This document shows, in pieces, positions 5,988 to 6,453 of a DNA stretch of 6,453 nucleotides. Each line of letters opens with the position of its first letter. The first letter of the stretch is position 1. Location of the stretch: contig JAFGKB010000292.1 in NCBI GenBank assembly GCA_016928755.1, positions 1 through 6,453 of the forward strand. The letters are read 5' to 3'. The DNA comes from Anaerolineae bacterium. GTDB lineage: Bacteria; Chloroflexota; Anaerolineae; B4-G1; SLSP01. Below the pieces are notes generated by a model that saw only the letters and a list, made by a program, of their open reading frames with translations, did no database searches and was not told where the DNA came from. The position numbers and the translations under genes were made by a program.

Positions 5988-6453
5988 ATGGACGCATTGA
6001 AAGAGCGTATTCGTCGTGAGGGGAAGAACTTGGGGCGTGGTATCCTCAAAGTTGATAGCCTTATTAACCATCAGATAGATCCTGTGTTAATGATGAAGAC
6101 CGGTCTGTACTTTGCCCAGAACTTCGGGGATACACATCCTACCCGAATTCTAACGGCTGAAGTTTCGGGCATAATCCCGGCACTGGCGACCGGATATGCT
6201 ATGCAAATCCCGGTTGTTTATGCCCGTAAACATAAGCCGATTACAATGCAAGAGCCTGTATTGGTTGAATTCGCCCCCTCACACACTAAAGGGGGTGATG
6301 TTGCGTTAATGGTTTCCCCGGAGTTCTTAAGCTCAGAAGATCGCATTTTGATTATTGATGATTTCTTGGCTACCGGGAAGACGATTTCTGCCCTCGTGCG
6401 TCTTGTGCAGTCTGCCGGTGCGGAATTAGTCGGCATTGGTACCCTGGTCGAGA
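5988..6453 (+). CDS. xpt: Xanthine phosphoribosyltransferase, N-terminal 155 residues (runs off the window)
   Basis: The ATG at 5988 comes one base after the previous stop, with AGAGGTGA at 5968-5975 as a distant Shine-Dalgarno. The protein follows the Bacillus Xpt pattern almost throughout: start MDALKERIRREG, LKVDSLINHQIDP (20-32), EVSGIIPALATG (58-69), VVYARKHKP (76-84), and the PRPP-binding loop ILIIDDFLATGKT (120-132). Xpt enzymes of this type are about 190 residues long, so roughly 35 are missing at the end. The enzyme joins xanthine to PRPP to make XMP for GMP synthesis in the cytoplasm. The PRPP loop reads ATGKT, where Bacillus Xpt has ANGQA, so it is closer to the adenine-phosphoribosyltransferase form; substrate preference could differ a little. 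It has no promoter or purine riboswitch of its own here and appears to be co-transcribed with the RACo-like and Trm112-like genes. Confidence 0.9.
   Translation, partial: MDALKERIRREGKNLGRGILKVDSLINHQIDPVLMMKTGLYFAQNFGDTHPTRILTAEVSGIIPALATGYAMQIPVVYARKHKPITMQEPVLVEFAPSHTKGGDVALMVSPEFLSSEDRILIIDDFLATGKTISALVRLVQSAGAELVGIGTLVE

Noticed and set aside
5950..5990. Purine riboswitch in front of xpt
   Set aside because: xpt starts one base after the preceding stop codon; there is no untranslated space for a riboswitch, and none is seen at the operon promoter.

Overview
This 6.45 kb bacterial window is densely coding. It holds four complete genes, two genes cut by the window edges, and three intergenic regions with recognisable signals. 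The sequence is not AT-rich or GC-rich to any extreme. The combination of a HemW-type heme chaperone homologue, an EF-G-like GTPase (non-canonical paralogue class), a RACo-like corrinoid-activator ATPase and xanthine phosphoribosyltransferase suggests an anaerobe or facultative anaerobe that uses corrinoids. A Chloroflexota (for example Dehalococcoidia-like) or Firmicutes-type bacterium would fit, but there is no rRNA or other marker here, so the taxonomic placement is a weak inference.

Layout. Bases 1-729 (+) carry the C-terminal two thirds of a HemW-like protein. It converges on a small stand-alone response-regulator receiver protein (793-1164, -). The 63 bp between them holds an unusual three-part palindrome made of two hairpins with identical TCTT loops. 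The receiver gene diverges from an EF-G-like GTPase gene (1377-3437, +), which has its own promoter, a possible attenuator hairpin in the leader, a strong Shine-Dalgarno and a strong intrinsic terminator. It therefore looks monocistronic.

Immediately after that terminator is a consensus sigma-70/SigA promoter (TTGACA, 17 bp, TATAAT) overlapped by an 18-bp palindrome that could be an operator. It drives an apparent operon of at least three genes: a RACo-like protein with an N-terminal [2Fe-2S] domain and a C-terminal ASKHA ATPase domain (3594-5537), a membrane-anchored Trm112-like protein that has lost all four zinc ligands (5534-5986, 4-nt overlap), and xpt (5988 to beyond the window end).

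How the genes may work together. The RACo-like protein is expected to use ATP to help reduce an inactive Co(II) corrinoid protein to Co(I). Its natural partner (a corrinoid iron-sulfur protein, a methyltransferase or a MetH lacking its own reactivation domain) is not in this window. Xpt salvages xanthine, and its link to corrinoid activation is not obvious; both could touch one-carbon/SAM and purine metabolism, but that is inference. No CRISPR array, mobile element, tRNA, rRNA or defence system is seen. The points most worth a second look are the receiver whose phospho-acceptor Asp is Glu, the zinc-less membrane Trm112-like protein between the RACo-like gene and xpt, the palindrome over the operon promoter, and the twin-hairpin element at 730-781.
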